Origin: Microbulbifer aggregans
GTDB lineage: Bacteria > Pseudomonadota > Gammaproteobacteria > Pseudomonadales > Cellvibrionaceae
Assembly: GCF_020524005.1 (NCBI RefSeq)
Contig: NZ_JAIVKK010000004.1
Location: 434,001-498,000 of the forward strand
Direction: 5' to 3'
DNA: 64,000 nt
Shown here one piece after another: positions 17,229-26,820 of this stretch. The notes under the pieces were generated by a model. The model did not search any database. It was not told the origin of the DNA and worked only from the letters and a program-made list of their open reading frames with translations. Position 1 is the stretch's first letter. Each line of letters begins with the position of its first letter. The position numbers and the translations under genes were made by a program.

Positions 17229-18307
17229 TGTGAGCCTGCCCCGTTTTCAGCCTGTATGGAAACTTCCTGCCCATCGCGAATATGCAGGGTACCGCGAGTA
17301 ACTACCCGCTCTCCCCGGGACAGCCCGGACAGTATTTCCACCTTACCCTGATAGCGTTGGCCGATTTGCACCGCGCGGCTGCGCACCACCTGGCCGCCCT
17401 CGGTTTTCTCCACCACAAACACGGACTGTTCCCCCGCCAGTGGCACCAGTGCGGCTTCCGGAATGGTCAGCGCTTCCCGTGGGTTGCTGATGATACGCAC
17501 CCGCAGCAGCATGCCGGGCTTGAGCTGGCCATCGGGATTGTCGAGGCGGCCACGCACGGTAAACGCGCGGGTCTGCGGGTCTACCCGCGCTTCCACAATC
17601 ATCACCTCGCCGTTGAACACCCGCTTGGGGTGGGCCTGGCTCACGGCCTCGATCTTCATGCCGCCGGAGATCGCGGACAGCTGCCGCTCGGGTACGGTGA
17701 AGTCCAGTTTCAGGCGGGCGATATCCTGGATGGTGGTGAGCTCGGTAGTCGGCGTCGCCAGGCTGCCGACACTGATATTGCGCAGCCCCAGCTGGCCGTC
17801 GAAGGGCGCGCGGATAATGCGGTCGTTGATACGGGCCTGCAGCCCGTCGATCAGTGCGCGGGTCTCGGCCACCTGGGTTTCCGCGGCTTCCAGCTGTTCG
17901 CGGGTGCTGAGGTTTTTTCCCACCAGCCCGCGCAGGCGTTTCGCATCCCGCTCGTAGCGCTGCAGGGTCGCGCGGGCGCCGGCCAGCTCCGCCAGTTCCT
18001 CGCCGTGGCTGAGTTCCACCAGTACATCGCCGGCCTTGACTCGCTGCCCGCTCTCGAACGCGATGCGGCTGATATGTTCCGTCACGCCCGCGCGCAGGGA
18101 AACAAACTCCCATGCTTTTGCTGTGCCCAGAGCTTCCACCGGGTTGGATATGTGCTCCAGTTTCACGGCTGCCGCGCGCACCGGTATCGGTGCGCTGTCT
18201 GTGCCGCTCTGGGCGTACAGCGCGCTGGGAGAAACGGAAGCAAGGAGCAATGCGCAAGTTGCGCCAATGATTCGGGATGCTGGTCCGAATACGGGGATCG
18301 CTTTCAT
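17225..18307 (-). CDS. RND periplasmic adaptor (membrane fusion protein)
   Basis: The 360-residue product has an N-terminal signal (to about residue 32, ...SPSALYAQ), then the HlyD-family order: barrel-sandwich (AGVTEHISRIAFESGQRVKAGD), an alpha-helical hairpin around residues 105-155, lipoyl half (RAPFDGQLGLRNISVGS), and a beta-barrel and membrane-proximal part. It links the inner-membrane pump to an outer-membrane channel. There is no lipobox, so it is probably a soluble or Sec-exported adaptor. It is the first gene of the two-gene operon with the permease. Confidence 0.92.
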   Translation of the reverse strand: MKAIPVFGPASRIIGATCALLLASVSPSALYAQSGTDSAPIPVRAAAVKLEHISNPVEALGTAKAWEFVSLRAGVTEHISRIAFESGQRVKAGDVLVELSHGEELAELAGARATLQRYERDAKRLRGLVGKNLSTREQLEAAETQVAETRALIDGLQARINDRIIRAPFDGQLGLRNISVGSLATPTTELTTIQDIARLKLDFTVPERQLSAISGGMKIEAVSQAHPKRVFNGEVMIVEARVDPQTRAFTVRGRLDNPDGQLKPGMLLRVRIISNPREALTIPEAALVPLAGEQSVFVVEKTEGGQVVRSRAVQIGQRYQGKVEILSGLSRGERVVTRGTLHIRDGQEVSIQAENGAGSQ

Positions 18308-18431
18308 GATGACGGGAAATACCTGGTGGTCGGGGGCTTTATTTTTGGTTCGAACATGAGAAAGCCTGGCAGCAGGCCAGTAACTTTCAGTAAGGCTTAA
18401 GAAGCCGGGATAGGGGTAGGATATTACAGAA

Positions 18432-18467
18432 ATTTACCTCCCACCGTATGGACGGCGGGAGGTAAAT
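18432..18467. terminator. Near-perfect palindrome in the gap between the RND and peptidase genes
   Basis: ATTTACCTCCC and GGGAGGTAAAT enclose CCGT-ATGG-ACGG with a single A/C mismatch, giving a 36-base hairpin. It and the hairpin at 18486-18510 fill the gap 18308-18543. It could end transcription from the peptidase gene or be an operator upstream of the RND adaptor. Confidence 0.55.
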
Positions 18468-18485
18468 CGATGGACGGCACAATTT

Positions 18486-18510
18486 CCGGGACTGTCTGGG
18501 ATAGTCCCGG
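18486..18510 (-). terminator. Hairpin after the M1 peptidase gene
   Basis: CCGGGACT pairs with AGTCCCGG around a nine-base loop, 33 bases past the stop at 18544. AAATTG follows on the minus strand, so the U-run is weak. Confidence 0.5.
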
Positions 18511-18543
18511 GGCCGGCCGATCGGGCAGGACGTGCTGAAGTGA

Positions 18544-20535
18544 TCAGTCGCCGTAGATGATCTTGCTGTTCACTTTGACGGTCAGCGGGTGGTAGCCCGG
18601 CTTGGCTTTCTCGAAAATCCGCTTGGCCTCGTCGGTCTTGCCGTTCTCCACCAGGTTGCGATACAGCGGGCGCAGGAACTTGTTGCGGCCGATGCTGACC
18701 AGGAAATCTTCCAGGCGTGCATTGGCGGGCTCGTAGTCGTTGCGCACGGCAATCATCAGCCAGCTGAAGGCGATTTCATTGTTCTTCGACTGGGTCAGCT
18801 TGAAGGTCTCGTCCAGCTCTTTCAGCTGCTCTTCACTCAGTTTTTCCGGCATGCCGTCGAGGAAGTACTTCCACTGGTGGAAGGTCCAGCCACTGGTGTC
18901 GATATCACTCGCTTTACTCTCACCGTTCAGCCACTGCTGACGAATCGGATCCAGCTTGGTGAAGGCATCGGACTGCGGGTGCGGTGCACCTTCCGGGATG
19001 CCGGGCTCAAAAATCCACTGGTTGATGCGCTCAGCATCCACCTTGTCCGGATACTGTTTTACCAGGGTATTGTTCAGGTACTTTACGAAGTCTTCCGTGG
19101 TGATGCTCTGGAAGGCGAAGTGGTTGAAGTAATCCAGCAGGAACTTGTCAAAATTCTCGCGACCGACTTTCTGTTCCAGCTCGTACAGGAACAGGGAGCC
19201 CTTCTCGTAGGGGATATTCGAGAACACTTCATCGGGATCGCGGCCGCGCAGGTCGATGGCCATGATCTCGTCTTTGTCTTCGCGATCGTCCAGGTCCGCT
19301 TTCAGGTCGTCGTAGCCCAGCGCCATTTCCATCTTGTAGCGGTCGTCGCCGTAGACGAACTGCATGATGCGGTTGGTCAGGTAGGTGGTGAAACCTTCGT
19401 TCAGCCACAGGTCGCGCCAGCTGGCGTTGGTCACCAGGTTACCGGACCAGGAGTGGGCCAGTTCGTGGGCGATCAGCGCTACCAGGCTCTTGTCACCGGC
19501 AATGACGGTGGGGGTGATGAACGACAGGCGCGGGTTTTCCATGCCGCCGAAGGGGAAGCTCGGGGGCAGGATCAGCAGGTCGTAGCGGTCCCAGCGATAG
19601 GGGCCGAAGTTTTCCTCGGTTGCCTCCAGCATGGACTCGGTGTCTTCGAACTCCTTCGCCGCTGCTTCCAGCAGCTCCGGCTCGGCGTACACACCGGTGC
19701 GCTCGCCCATGGGTTTGAAGTCGAGATTGCCGATGCCGATGGCGATCAGGTAGGACGGAATCGCCTGCGGCATTTCAAATTCGAACACGCCATCCATTTC
19801 CGCGTCCGGATCGTTGTTGGCGCTCATCACGGCGCGCAGGTCTTTCGGCGTGTGGATGGTGGCCTTGTAGGTCACACGCGCTTTGGGGGAGTCCTGCAGC
19901 GGGATAAAACTGCGGGCGTGGATAGCCTGAGCCTGGGTAAACAGGAACGGGTGCTTCTTACCCGCGGTCTGCTGCGGTTCCAGCCACTGTACGCCGGAGG
20001 CACCTGGCGAGGTCTGGTACTCGATGGCGACCTTGTTGGCGCCCTTCGGGAGGTTGATCTTCAGCGGGGTGCCGAGGTGCGGATCGACTTTACCCAGGCT
20101 GAACTTGACCGGCTTCAGGTCGCTACCGATACCGGCACGCACGGCCTTGATGTCCAGATCGCGGGTATCCAGGACCAGCGGCTTGTTTTTGCTGTTCAGC
20201 ACCTTGAGGTCCAGGATGGCCTGGCCACTCAGTACCTTGTTATCGAAATCGGCGGTGAGGTCGAAATCGACATGTTTGACGAGGTAATCGTTGGTGTTGG
20301 CGAAGGAGTGATAGTCGACACCGGACTCCGGCGCGGCCTTGTCGGCCATCGGCGCCTCTTTCTCGAGGTTTTCCGGCTTGTACTCGGTGGCGCTTTCAGG
20401 GATCTGCTCGGCGCTCGGCTTTTCTGCCGGGGCTTCGCTTTTGCTGCAGCCGGCGGTAACGGCGGCAAGGGAGCAGGCCAGTAGCCCGGCACCGATCAGG
20501 CGGCCGAATCTGGCGTTGAACAATTGGGGCGACAT
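18544..20535 (-). CDS. M1-family metallopeptidase lipoprotein (LTA4-hydrolase-like)
   Basis: The product has 663 residues. The ATG at 20533-20535 has GGAG seven bases upstream and is followed by a lipoprotein signal ending in AVTAGC, then an acidic Pro/Glu-rich linker. The peptidase core carries GGMENP (the GxMEN exopeptidase motif), the zinc site HELAHSW (His357-His361) and the third ligand in LNEGFTTYL. The C-terminal helical domain resembles that of leukotriene A4 hydrolase. It probably removes N-terminal amino acids from peptides at the cell envelope. It lies downstream of the fimX-like gene, with a C21 tract in its 5' region. Confidence 0.92.
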   Translation of the reverse strand: MSPQLFNARFGRLIGAGLLACSLAAVTAGCSKSEAPAEKPSAEQIPESATEYKPENLEKEAPMADKAAPESGVDYHSFANTNDYLVKHVDFDLTADFDNKVLSGQAILDLKVLNSKNKPLVLDTRDLDIKAVRAGIGSDLKPVKFSLGKVDPHLGTPLKINLPKGANKVAIEYQTSPGASGVQWLEPQQTAGKKHPFLFTQAQAIHARSFIPLQDSPKARVTYKATIHTPKDLRAVMSANNDPDAEMDGVFEFEMPQAIPSYLIAIGIGNLDFKPMGERTGVYAEPELLEAAAKEFEDTESMLEATEENFGPYRWDRYDLLILPPSFPFGGMENPRLSFITPTVIAGDKSLVALIAHELAHSWSGNLVTNASWRDLWLNEGFTTYLTNRIMQFVYGDDRYKMEMALGYDDLKADLDDREDKDEIMAIDLRGRDPDEVFSNIPYEKGSLFLYELEQKVGRENFDKFLLDYFNHFAFQSITTEDFVKYLNNTLVKQYPDKVDAERINQWIFEPGIPEGAPHPQSDAFTKLDPIRQQWLNGESKASDIDTSGWTFHQWKYFLDGMPEKLSEEQLKELDETFKLTQSKNNEIAFSWLMIAVRNDYEPANARLEDFLVSIGRNKFLRPLYRNLVENGKTDEAKRIFEKAKPGYHPLTVKVNSKIIYGD

Positions 20536-20727
20536 GCAATGGCTCCGTGATTGTTGTTGTGCTTGGTATGAAAGAAGCGGATAAATTTCTCGCGGCACAG
20601 AATACCCAATTGGGGCGGCAACGTGGAAACCTGGTGCAAGAATTTGCGAGCCTGGCACAAGGTTAGTCCGTTTTCTTGTGCAGATGGCTGGTGTTCGGGG
20701 CGAGGCGCAGTGGCGGCCGTATGGCCG

Positions 20728-20748
20728 CCCCCCCCCCCCCCCCCCCCC
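20728..20748. repeat. Homopolymer of 21 cytosines
   Basis: An uninterrupted C21 tract lies 15 bases after the fimX-like stop and about 190 bases upstream of the M1 peptidase start. On its left is GGCGGCC-GTAT-GGCCGCC, a small hairpin that runs into the tract. Tracts of this length are prone to slippage, and also to sequencing error. The gap 20536-20763 holds nothing else I can name. Confidence 0.9.
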
Positions 20749-20763
20749 ACTACTGGGGAGGGC

Positions 20764-22848
20764 TCAGTCGAGGCTGAAATCAAAGGCCATCTCATCCGCC
20801 GGCGGCTGTACGTAGTAGCCCTGGATGTAGTCGGTGCCGGTCTGCCACAGGGTGGGCAGCATGCTGGCCTGTTCTACATGCGGAACGATGACCTGGGTGT
20901 TGATGGATTTCAGCTGGCCGACCAGCTTCACCAGATTCTCGCTGTCTTCGCCCTCGTCCTGTACTTCGCGCACGAAGGACGCATCGATCTTGGCGATATC
21001 CACGTTGACGTGTTCCAGTGATTTGAACGGGCTCAGGCCGGTGCCGAAGTGGCAGATGGCCACGCGGCAGCCCATGTCCTGCACCAGTTTGGTGAAGTCG
21101 CGGGCGGCGTGCAGGTTGCTGTTGATGTCTTCGGCACGCAGCTGGAAGGTGACAGTCTTGGGCGACACTTTTGCCGCTTTGAACGCAACGCCGAGCCAGG
21201 CTGGCAGGCTGGTGTCCTTGAGTGAGGCCGCGGTGAGGTGCAGCAGCAGCGATACATTGTCGCCTTTGGCGCGCTGCGCGGCGGCGGCCTTGATCGCGCT
21301 GAGGATCACCCAACGATCCATTTTGGTGGACAGTCCAGCGTCGCCGAGGGCTTCGAGGAAGGCGATGGGGGCCAGTTGCTCTTTGCCGTCGACAAGGCGT
21401 ACCAGTACTTCGTAAATCTTCTCGCCACTGCCCTGGAGACTCAGGATGGGCTGGTAGAGCAACTTGAGGTTGCCGGCTTCCAGCGCCTGAATAACGCGGG
21501 CGCGGTGGTAGGTATTGGCATCGCCCTGTGCTTCGCTGTCGGGCTCGTAGAGGGCGAAGTCGTTGCTGGTGCCTTTGGCCTGGGCCTGCTCGTGGGCCTT
21601 GCGCGCCTGCTCCAGCACCTTGTCGGCATTGCCGGAGGTTTCGCTCATCAGGGAAATACCGATAGAGACCGTGATATGCAGGGTCTTGCCGGCGGCTTCA
21701 AAGATGGTATCGGAAATTTTCTGCAGAAGCTCTTTGGCACGCATCTCCGCGCTGTCCGGGGTGGTTTCCGGCATCAGCAGGCAGTAACTCTCTTCGCCGT
21801 AACGGGCGATGACATCGCCGCGGCGCACGCTGCTCTGAAGAAGTTGGGCAACTTTCTTGTGCAGGTCGTCGGTGCCGGCAACGCCGAGAATCTGCTGCAC
21901 GGATTCTTCGTAGCGGTCGATTTCGACATACATCAGGCCGCCTGTGCGCTGGGAGCCAGCGGCGGACTGAATGGCATTGTCCAGCAGTTGGACGAAGCGC
22001 TGGCGGTTGTACAGGCCGGTGGCTGCGTCGCGGTTCTTGGCTTCGCTGAGTTTGGCTTCCAGCTCTTCGGTATTGCCGCTGCTGGCCGCAATGCGTACCT
22101 GCAGGCAGCGCTCTTCATCGTAGATGGTGGTGAGTACTTCCGCCTTGATGGGCACCGGGGTGCCCTTGGCGGTTTTCGCGGTGAACTGCCACTCCTGGGC
22201 TTCCACTTCGTTGTTCTTTATTGCGCACTGGCGCAGGAACTCGCGCGCGTCCGGCTGCTCGCCTTCGGTGAGCATGTCGATCAGCGGCTGGTATTCCACA
22301 TCGTCGCGATCCTCATAACCGAAGCGTTCGGCGAAAGAGCCGTTGGCGTAAACCAGCAGGCCGTCGGAGACGTAGGCGATGGCATCCTTGGAGCTGTCGA
22401 GCAATTCCTTGGTGCGCTTAAGGGTGGCGTGGTAGCGGCGATCGTGAAGGCGGGCCTGGCGGCGCTCCTCGAGGGCGACCAGTTCGCGCTGGATGACCAG
22501 CAGCAGGTGCTGGTCGTCATCCATGGTGATTACGTCCCGCGCGCCGGCCTTGAGCCCTTCAACGACCGGTTGTGAACCGGTGCGCTCGGTGATCAACAGG
22601 GTGGGGACGTCTTTCTGCAGCTTGTTGATGGTGCGGATTGCATTGCTGGGATCCAGCTGCTGGCTCTGTTCCGTCGCGATCAGCAGATCCCAGGCATGCT
22701 CCTGCAGAAGCTTGGTAAGGGCGGCTTCGCTAGTGACATGCTGGGCGCGATTGGAGCGACCAGCATTGTGCAGCATGCTCACCAATCGCTGTGCTTCGGC
22801 GGGGGAGTCATTGATCAGGAGAAGTCGGATGGTGTTATCGCTGCTCAT
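20764..22848 (-). CDS. fimX: FimX-like REC-PAS-GGDEF-EAL protein with degenerate motifs
   Basis: The 694-residue product starts at ATG 22848 with AGGA six bases upstream. In order it has a receiver-like domain (RLLLINDSPAEAQRL), a PAS domain (about residues 155-270), a GGDEF domain whose active site reads RYGEES, and an EAL domain whose signature reads YEVLVRL. Degenerate GGDEF and an EVL-type EAL site are hallmarks of FimX, which binds c-di-GMP without turning it over and promotes type IV pilus assembly and twitching. The receiver lacks a clear phospho-acceptor in the usual place (LLIATEQ). No pilus genes lie in the window. The symbol is my best match, not certain. Confidence 0.8.
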   Translation of the reverse strand: MSSDNTIRLLLINDSPAEAQRLVSMLHNAGRSNRAQHVTSEAALTKLLQEHAWDLLIATEQSQQLDPSNAIRTINKLQKDVPTLLITERTGSQPVVEGLKAGARDVITMDDDQHLLLVIQRELVALEERRQARLHDRRYHATLKRTKELLDSSKDAIAYVSDGLLVYANGSFAERFGYEDRDDVEYQPLIDMLTEGEQPDAREFLRQCAIKNNEVEAQEWQFTAKTAKGTPVPIKAEVLTTIYDEERCLQVRIAASSGNTEELEAKLSEAKNRDAATGLYNRQRFVQLLDNAIQSAAGSQRTGGLMYVEIDRYEESVQQILGVAGTDDLHKKVAQLLQSSVRRGDVIARYGEESYCLLMPETTPDSAEMRAKELLQKISDTIFEAAGKTLHITVSIGISLMSETSGNADKVLEQARKAHEQAQAKGTSNDFALYEPDSEAQGDANTYHRARVIQALEAGNLKLLYQPILSLQGSGEKIYEVLVRLVDGKEQLAPIAFLEALGDAGLSTKMDRWVILSAIKAAAAQRAKGDNVSLLLHLTAASLKDTSLPAWLGVAFKAAKVSPKTVTFQLRAEDINSNLHAARDFTKLVQDMGCRVAICHFGTGLSPFKSLEHVNVDIAKIDASFVREVQDEGEDSENLVKLVGQLKSINTQVIVPHVEQASMLPTLWQTGTDYIQGYYVQPPADEMAFDFSLD

Positions 22849-23066
22849 TTTTTTCCTGTTGTACTGCTTTGCGGCGTTATTTTTTGACTTCATTCAATCC
22901 GCGTGCCGAATGGGCAGGTACTGCCGTGCCGGTCAGGCCATTCAGTAGAGTGCACGAGGGTAGCCACAAACCCAGTAGTGTAGGCCGCACGCACGGTGGG
23001 GAACAAGTGCACAGTCGGCAATCTGTGATGGCCTATTCCGTCTTTAGCGTGCGCCCGAACCTCGCT

Positions 23067-24890
23067 TCAGGAAAAGTCGAACATGGCAAAGCTGCCAGTA
23101 CATGCTGTCTGGTTGTACAGGGTGACACAACGGGCTTGTCTGGCGGCGACGACATCGATGGTATCGCCGGGCTGAAACAAAGGAATTGGCAGTACCAGCT
23201 CAGGTGCCCGGCCGCAATCGCCGGTGAGCAGGGCGGAGATGGAGTCGGTGCGGCGACCATCGCGGGTGTGGCGGTGTACGCGCACGGCACTGGTTTGCCC
23301 GCCGAGCAGCTCGACTCCGATGCGACAGTGGTCCGGAAGGGCATATTGCCAGCGTACCAGGGCGACCTCCCAGCGGCCGGCGATGGTGATGCCGATCAGA
23401 TCGCCGCTGCGCAATTTGCCCTGGACCTCCGGCGGCAGCCGCAGGCCAGCGCCGCCGCTGCTGGTGTTGAGCAGAGTGCACGGAATGCTCTGGTATCGTC
23501 CCTGACTGCGGCGCTGGCTGTCTCCCCGGGTAGTGGGTGCGCTGGGCAGGGTCACTTCATAGTCCCGTAAAGTCGTTCCCGAATGGAAATCCACGGCGCC
23601 AACCTCCATCACCAGCTGCTGTTCTCCCGATGCCGGTGTACCCAATGTCATTCCGGTTTCGGCGGTTGCCGTTGAGCCGTGGTTAAGGTGGTGGCAGATC
23701 GCGGTGATGCCAATCACTACCTCGCAACGAATATTCACCGGTGTCCGGCGGCCGCCGCGGCCCTGGTCGCCGCTCCACAGGTTTTGCACCCTTTGCAGCA
23801 GGTCCGGAGAAACCGCCCGTGGCCGCTGGATACGACGCTGCAACTGCTGCAGAGGCCCGCTGAGATCGATGGACCAGCCATGTGGCAGGGAAAAATGTTG
23901 TGGGTCTACCCCGGCATTGTGCAGCCGCATGGCGGGAATCGGGGCCTGGTCCAGTTTGAGGTTGGCGAGTAGTACGCGGCTGCCGGAAAGGTGCCGATCC
24001 AGGGTGGTGGCTCGCGTTGCCCAGTGGCCGCACAGGTGCCAGAGGTCCTGTTGCTCGCTCGCAGTGAGTTGCAGGGGGTTGGCACTGGCAAACAATGCAC
24101 AGTGCAAGTAGGGCGTGTCGAGACGCTCAAATCCCAGGCGGTTGGCACCGGGTTGTTTGCGGGCAAGCGGGTCGAAAACACGATCCCGGCTCACGCCCTG
24201 CTTGCGGGCCAGTTGCAGTAATAGCTGCAGCCGGGTCCAGGTGTGCTTGGGGGTGGCAAAGTTAAAGTGGCAGCAGGTACGAAGCAGGCGCCGCAAGCTG
24301 TCGCTGGCCCGGTGCAGTGCCTGGCGTAAACGCCGGCGTCCGAGCGGGGAGCCTGATAGATTGGCCAGTTCCACGCAAACGCCCGTGTAGGCCTGTGCCA
24401 GGTGTTGATACAGGATGCAGGCTGTATTTACTGCGCGGCGGACCTCCTGGGGCTGGTGGCTGCCCTGCGGTTGTTGCGGCTCTTGCGTGAATGCGAGGCT
24501 GTCGCCGAGCTCTATGATTACCGGTCGCAACGTTTCCAGGCAGGCCAGCCTGAGGCTGGCCTCCGCTTGCCATCGGCTCACTTCATTCAGCAGGCTGCGC
24601 AAGGTCGCCGCGCGGCGTTGTGCGGTGTCGGCGCTGATGTTCTGCGGTAGCGAGTGCTGAAGCCAGCGGTGCAGCTGACGGGGATTACGACAGCCACAGG
24701 AAAGCCTCGCCAAATCGCGCTTTGGAGCGGCGAGTTTGAGGTTAGAGGCGCTGCCAGTGGGGGCTTTGGGTCTGGGCTCAGCTGTGAGTCCTGGTCGAGG
24801 CGCGGACTTGGGGGGCGGCGCAATTTTTACGCGGCGGGTGGCTCGGGCATCCTGCCCGGTCTCTGGCTCGGTTAATTCTGCTTCCTGCAT
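23067..24890 (-). CDS. Large conserved hypothetical with a PilZ-like C-terminus
   Basis: This 607-residue protein has a Pro/Ala/Lys-rich disordered start (first 55 residues) and an alpha-helical, Leu/Arg-rich middle (about 60-400). The C-terminal part (about 470-560) looks like a PilZ barrel: a basic RRSQGRYQSIPC stretch, then NTSSGGAGLRLP, close to the RxxxR...D/NxSxxG c-di-GMP-binding signature. It lies directly upstream of the fimX-like gene on the same strand (218-base gap), so a c-di-GMP-linked role in the same process is reasonable inference. No signal peptide or membrane segment is seen. I do not know a characterised homologue. Confidence 0.65.
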   Translation of the reverse strand: MQEAELTEPETGQDARATRRVKIAPPPKSAPRPGLTAEPRPKAPTGSASNLKLAAPKRDLARLSCGCRNPRQLHRWLQHSLPQNISADTAQRRAATLRSLLNEVSRWQAEASLRLACLETLRPVIIELGDSLAFTQEPQQPQGSHQPQEVRRAVNTACILYQHLAQAYTGVCVELANLSGSPLGRRRLRQALHRASDSLRRLLRTCCHFNFATPKHTWTRLQLLLQLARKQGVSRDRVFDPLARKQPGANRLGFERLDTPYLHCALFASANPLQLTASEQQDLWHLCGHWATRATTLDRHLSGSRVLLANLKLDQAPIPAMRLHNAGVDPQHFSLPHGWSIDLSGPLQQLQRRIQRPRAVSPDLLQRVQNLWSGDQGRGGRRTPVNIRCEVVIGITAICHHLNHGSTATAETGMTLGTPASGEQQLVMEVGAVDFHSGTTLRDYEVTLPSAPTTRGDSQRRSQGRYQSIPCTLLNTSSGGAGLRLPPEVQGKLRSGDLIGITIAGRWEVALVRWQYALPDHCRIGVELLGGQTSAVRVHRHTRDGRRTDSISALLTGDCGRAPELVLPIPLFQPGDTIDVVAARQARCVTLYNQTACTGSFAMFDFS

Positions 24891-25069
24891 GGTACTGACC
24901 GGTTTTTATCTTCCCGGAGTATACGAGGCTCACCAGGTTACACAATTTTCCGGGTAGATTTTCGCGACAAAAATGTGAGAAAAAGCCGCGAAAATTGCTA
25001 TGTGTGGCGCACATCTGGCGCAAAAAGAATTTTAGTCAGTTTGGGGATGTCAGTTTGTAGCTTTCGGGT

Positions 25070-26119
25070 CTACAGCGGTGTTTTGGATTTTTCGCTGGGG
25101 ATTTCCCGCACCAGTCGTGGCACCAGGTAGCCGGGCAGGCGCTGGCGGATGGATTCGACGAGATCCCGCGCCTGCGTGTCGCTCACCTCGAAGTGCGCCG
25201 CGCCCTGCACGCGGTCGAGCTGATGCAGGTAATAGGGTAGTACTCCCGCGTCGAACAGGGTCTCCGAGAGTGTCGCCAGTGCGTCTGCCGAATCGTTGAC
25301 GCCCTGCAGTAAGACCGACTGATTGAGCAGGGTGACCCCGGCGGATCTCAGCCTCGCCAGCGCGGCCCTGACTTCATCATCTATTTCATTGGCGTGGTTG
25401 CAGTGCAGTACCAACACGGGTTTCAGGCGACTGCGGGTGAACCACGCTAAAAATTCGTCGTTGATACGCGATGGAGCGACAATTGGCAGGCGAGTGTGAA
25501 TACGCAATTTGTCCAGGTGGGGAATTGCACTGAGCTCTTCCGCCAGCCACCCGAGCTGGCGGTCATTCAGGACCAGTGGGTCGCCACCACTCAGGATCAC
25601 TTCGCGCAGGTCTGGCTGGCTACGGATATAGTCCAGGGCCTGTTGCCACTGACTGCGGTTCAGGTGGTTTTCGCCGTAGGGAAAGGCGCGGCGGAAACAG
25701 TAGCGGCAGTTGACGGCGCATTGCCCTGCGGTGATCAGCAGCAGTCGGCCGCGGTATTTGTGTACCACGCCGGGCACCGGGTTGGCATTGGCCTCTTCCA
25801 GCGGATCATTGCTGAACCCGGGGGTAGCATCCAGCTCAAGCCCTGTGGGCAGCACCTGCAGTAACAGCGGGTCATTCGGGTCGCCGCGGCGGATACGTTG
25901 CAGGTATGGACGCGGTACCCGCAGCTGGAAGAGCCCGGCGGCGGCAAGCAGTTGCGGCAACTGCTCTACGCTCAACTGCAGCAGGTCGAGCAATTCCTGC
26001 GGATCGGTGACCAGATCGGCCATTTCGTCCTGCCAGCGACGCGCGCTGGACTGATTGCACAATTCATCGTCTATTTCGACGGCGGTTATTTCACGGGCGG
26101 GCTGGGCGTGCTGTATCAT
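25070..26119 (-). CDS. epmB: EF-P beta-lysylation enzyme EpmB (lysine 2,3-aminomutase-like)
   Basis: This 349-residue radical-SAM enzyme has the cluster motif CAVNCRYC (Cys134, Cys138 and Cys141) after ITAGQ, the SGGDPLVL motif and a C-terminal SKTPL segment that carries the PLP lysine in this family. EpmB converts alpha-lysine to beta-lysine, which EpmA attaches to elongation factor P. It is divergent from efp with 107 bases between, and epmA follows efp, so the whole core pathway is in one place. Length and end (LVREIPSEKSKTPL) match EpmB rather than the longer catabolic lysine aminomutases. Confidence 0.93.
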   Translation of the reverse strand: MIQHAQPAREITAVEIDDELCNQSSARRWQDEMADLVTDPQELLDLLQLSVEQLPQLLAAAGLFQLRVPRPYLQRIRRGDPNDPLLLQVLPTGLELDATPGFSNDPLEEANANPVPGVVHKYRGRLLLITAGQCAVNCRYCFRRAFPYGENHLNRSQWQQALDYIRSQPDLREVILSGGDPLVLNDRQLGWLAEELSAIPHLDKLRIHTRLPIVAPSRINDEFLAWFTRSRLKPVLVLHCNHANEIDDEVRAALARLRSAGVTLLNQSVLLQGVNDSADALATLSETLFDAGVLPYYLHQLDRVQGAAHFEVSDTQARDLVESIRQRLPGYLVPRLVREIPSEKSKTPL

Positions 26120-26226
26120 ATGCGGCTATTTTTGGCGCGGTCGGTGGCGGTACATCTTGGTGCCCGGAGCGGGCCGCGCGAAGTTTAATCAATTTGTAAG
26201 CGTATTGCTGAATTTTCGAGGGACTC

Positions 26227-26799
26227 ATGGCTAGTTATTCCACTAACGAATTCAAAGGCGGTCTGAAGGTAATGCTGGACGGCGACCCCTGCTCCATTGT
26301 GGAGAACGAGTTCGTGAAGCCCGGTAAGGGCCAGGCGTTCAACCGCGTGAAGCTGCGCAACCTGAAGACCGGCCGCGTGTGGGAGCGTACCTTCCGTTCC
26401 GGCGAGAGCCTGGAGTCTGCGGACGTGATGGACCGCGATATGGAATACCTCTACAACGATGGCGAGTTCTACCACTTTATGGAGCCTGAGACCTTCGAAC
26501 AGCACCAGGCAGACGCGACCACGGTTGGCGATGCGGCCAAGTGGCTGAAGGAGCAGGACGTATGTGTGGTAACCCTGTACAACGGTTCACCGCTGGCTGT
26601 GACTCCGCCCAACCATGTAATCCTGGAAATCACCGACACCGACCCGGGTGTACGCGGTGACACCGCTCAGGGCGGCACCAAGCCGGCGACCCTGGTGACC
26701 GGTGCTGTGGTCAAGGTGCCACTGTTCCTGGAAATCGGTGAAACCATCAAGGTAGATACCCGCACTGCTGAATACCTGGGGCGCGCCAAGGAAGACTGA
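26227..26799 (+). CDS. efp: Translation elongation factor P
   Basis: The 190-residue length and three-domain layout (KOW-like, then two OB folds) fit EF-P. Lys34 in [10 protein letters not shown] is the site that receives the beta-lysyl group from EpmA. The C-terminal [17 protein letters not shown] and [14 protein letters not shown] motifs are typical. EF-P rescues ribosomes stalled on consecutive prolines. A GAGGGAC ribosome-binding site precedes the ATG, and a clean terminator follows. Confidence 0.98.
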   Translation: MASYSTNEFKGGLKVMLDGDPCSIVENEFVKPGKGQAFNRVKLRNLKTGRVWERTFRSGESLESADVMDRDMEYLYNDGEFYHFMEPETFEQHQADATTVGDAAKWLKEQDVCVVTLYNGSPLAVTPPNHVILEITDTDPGVRGDTAQGGTKPATLVTGAVVKVPLFLEIGETIKVDTRTAEYLGRAKED

Positions 26800-26820
26800 T
26801 TGCCTTTGGCTGCAGTTTAT

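Noticed and set aside
18589-20484. Long open frame (631 codons) on the plus strand
   Set aside because: It lies wholly antisense to the M1 peptidase gene, has no ribosome-binding site or domain, and arises from GC-rich codon bias.
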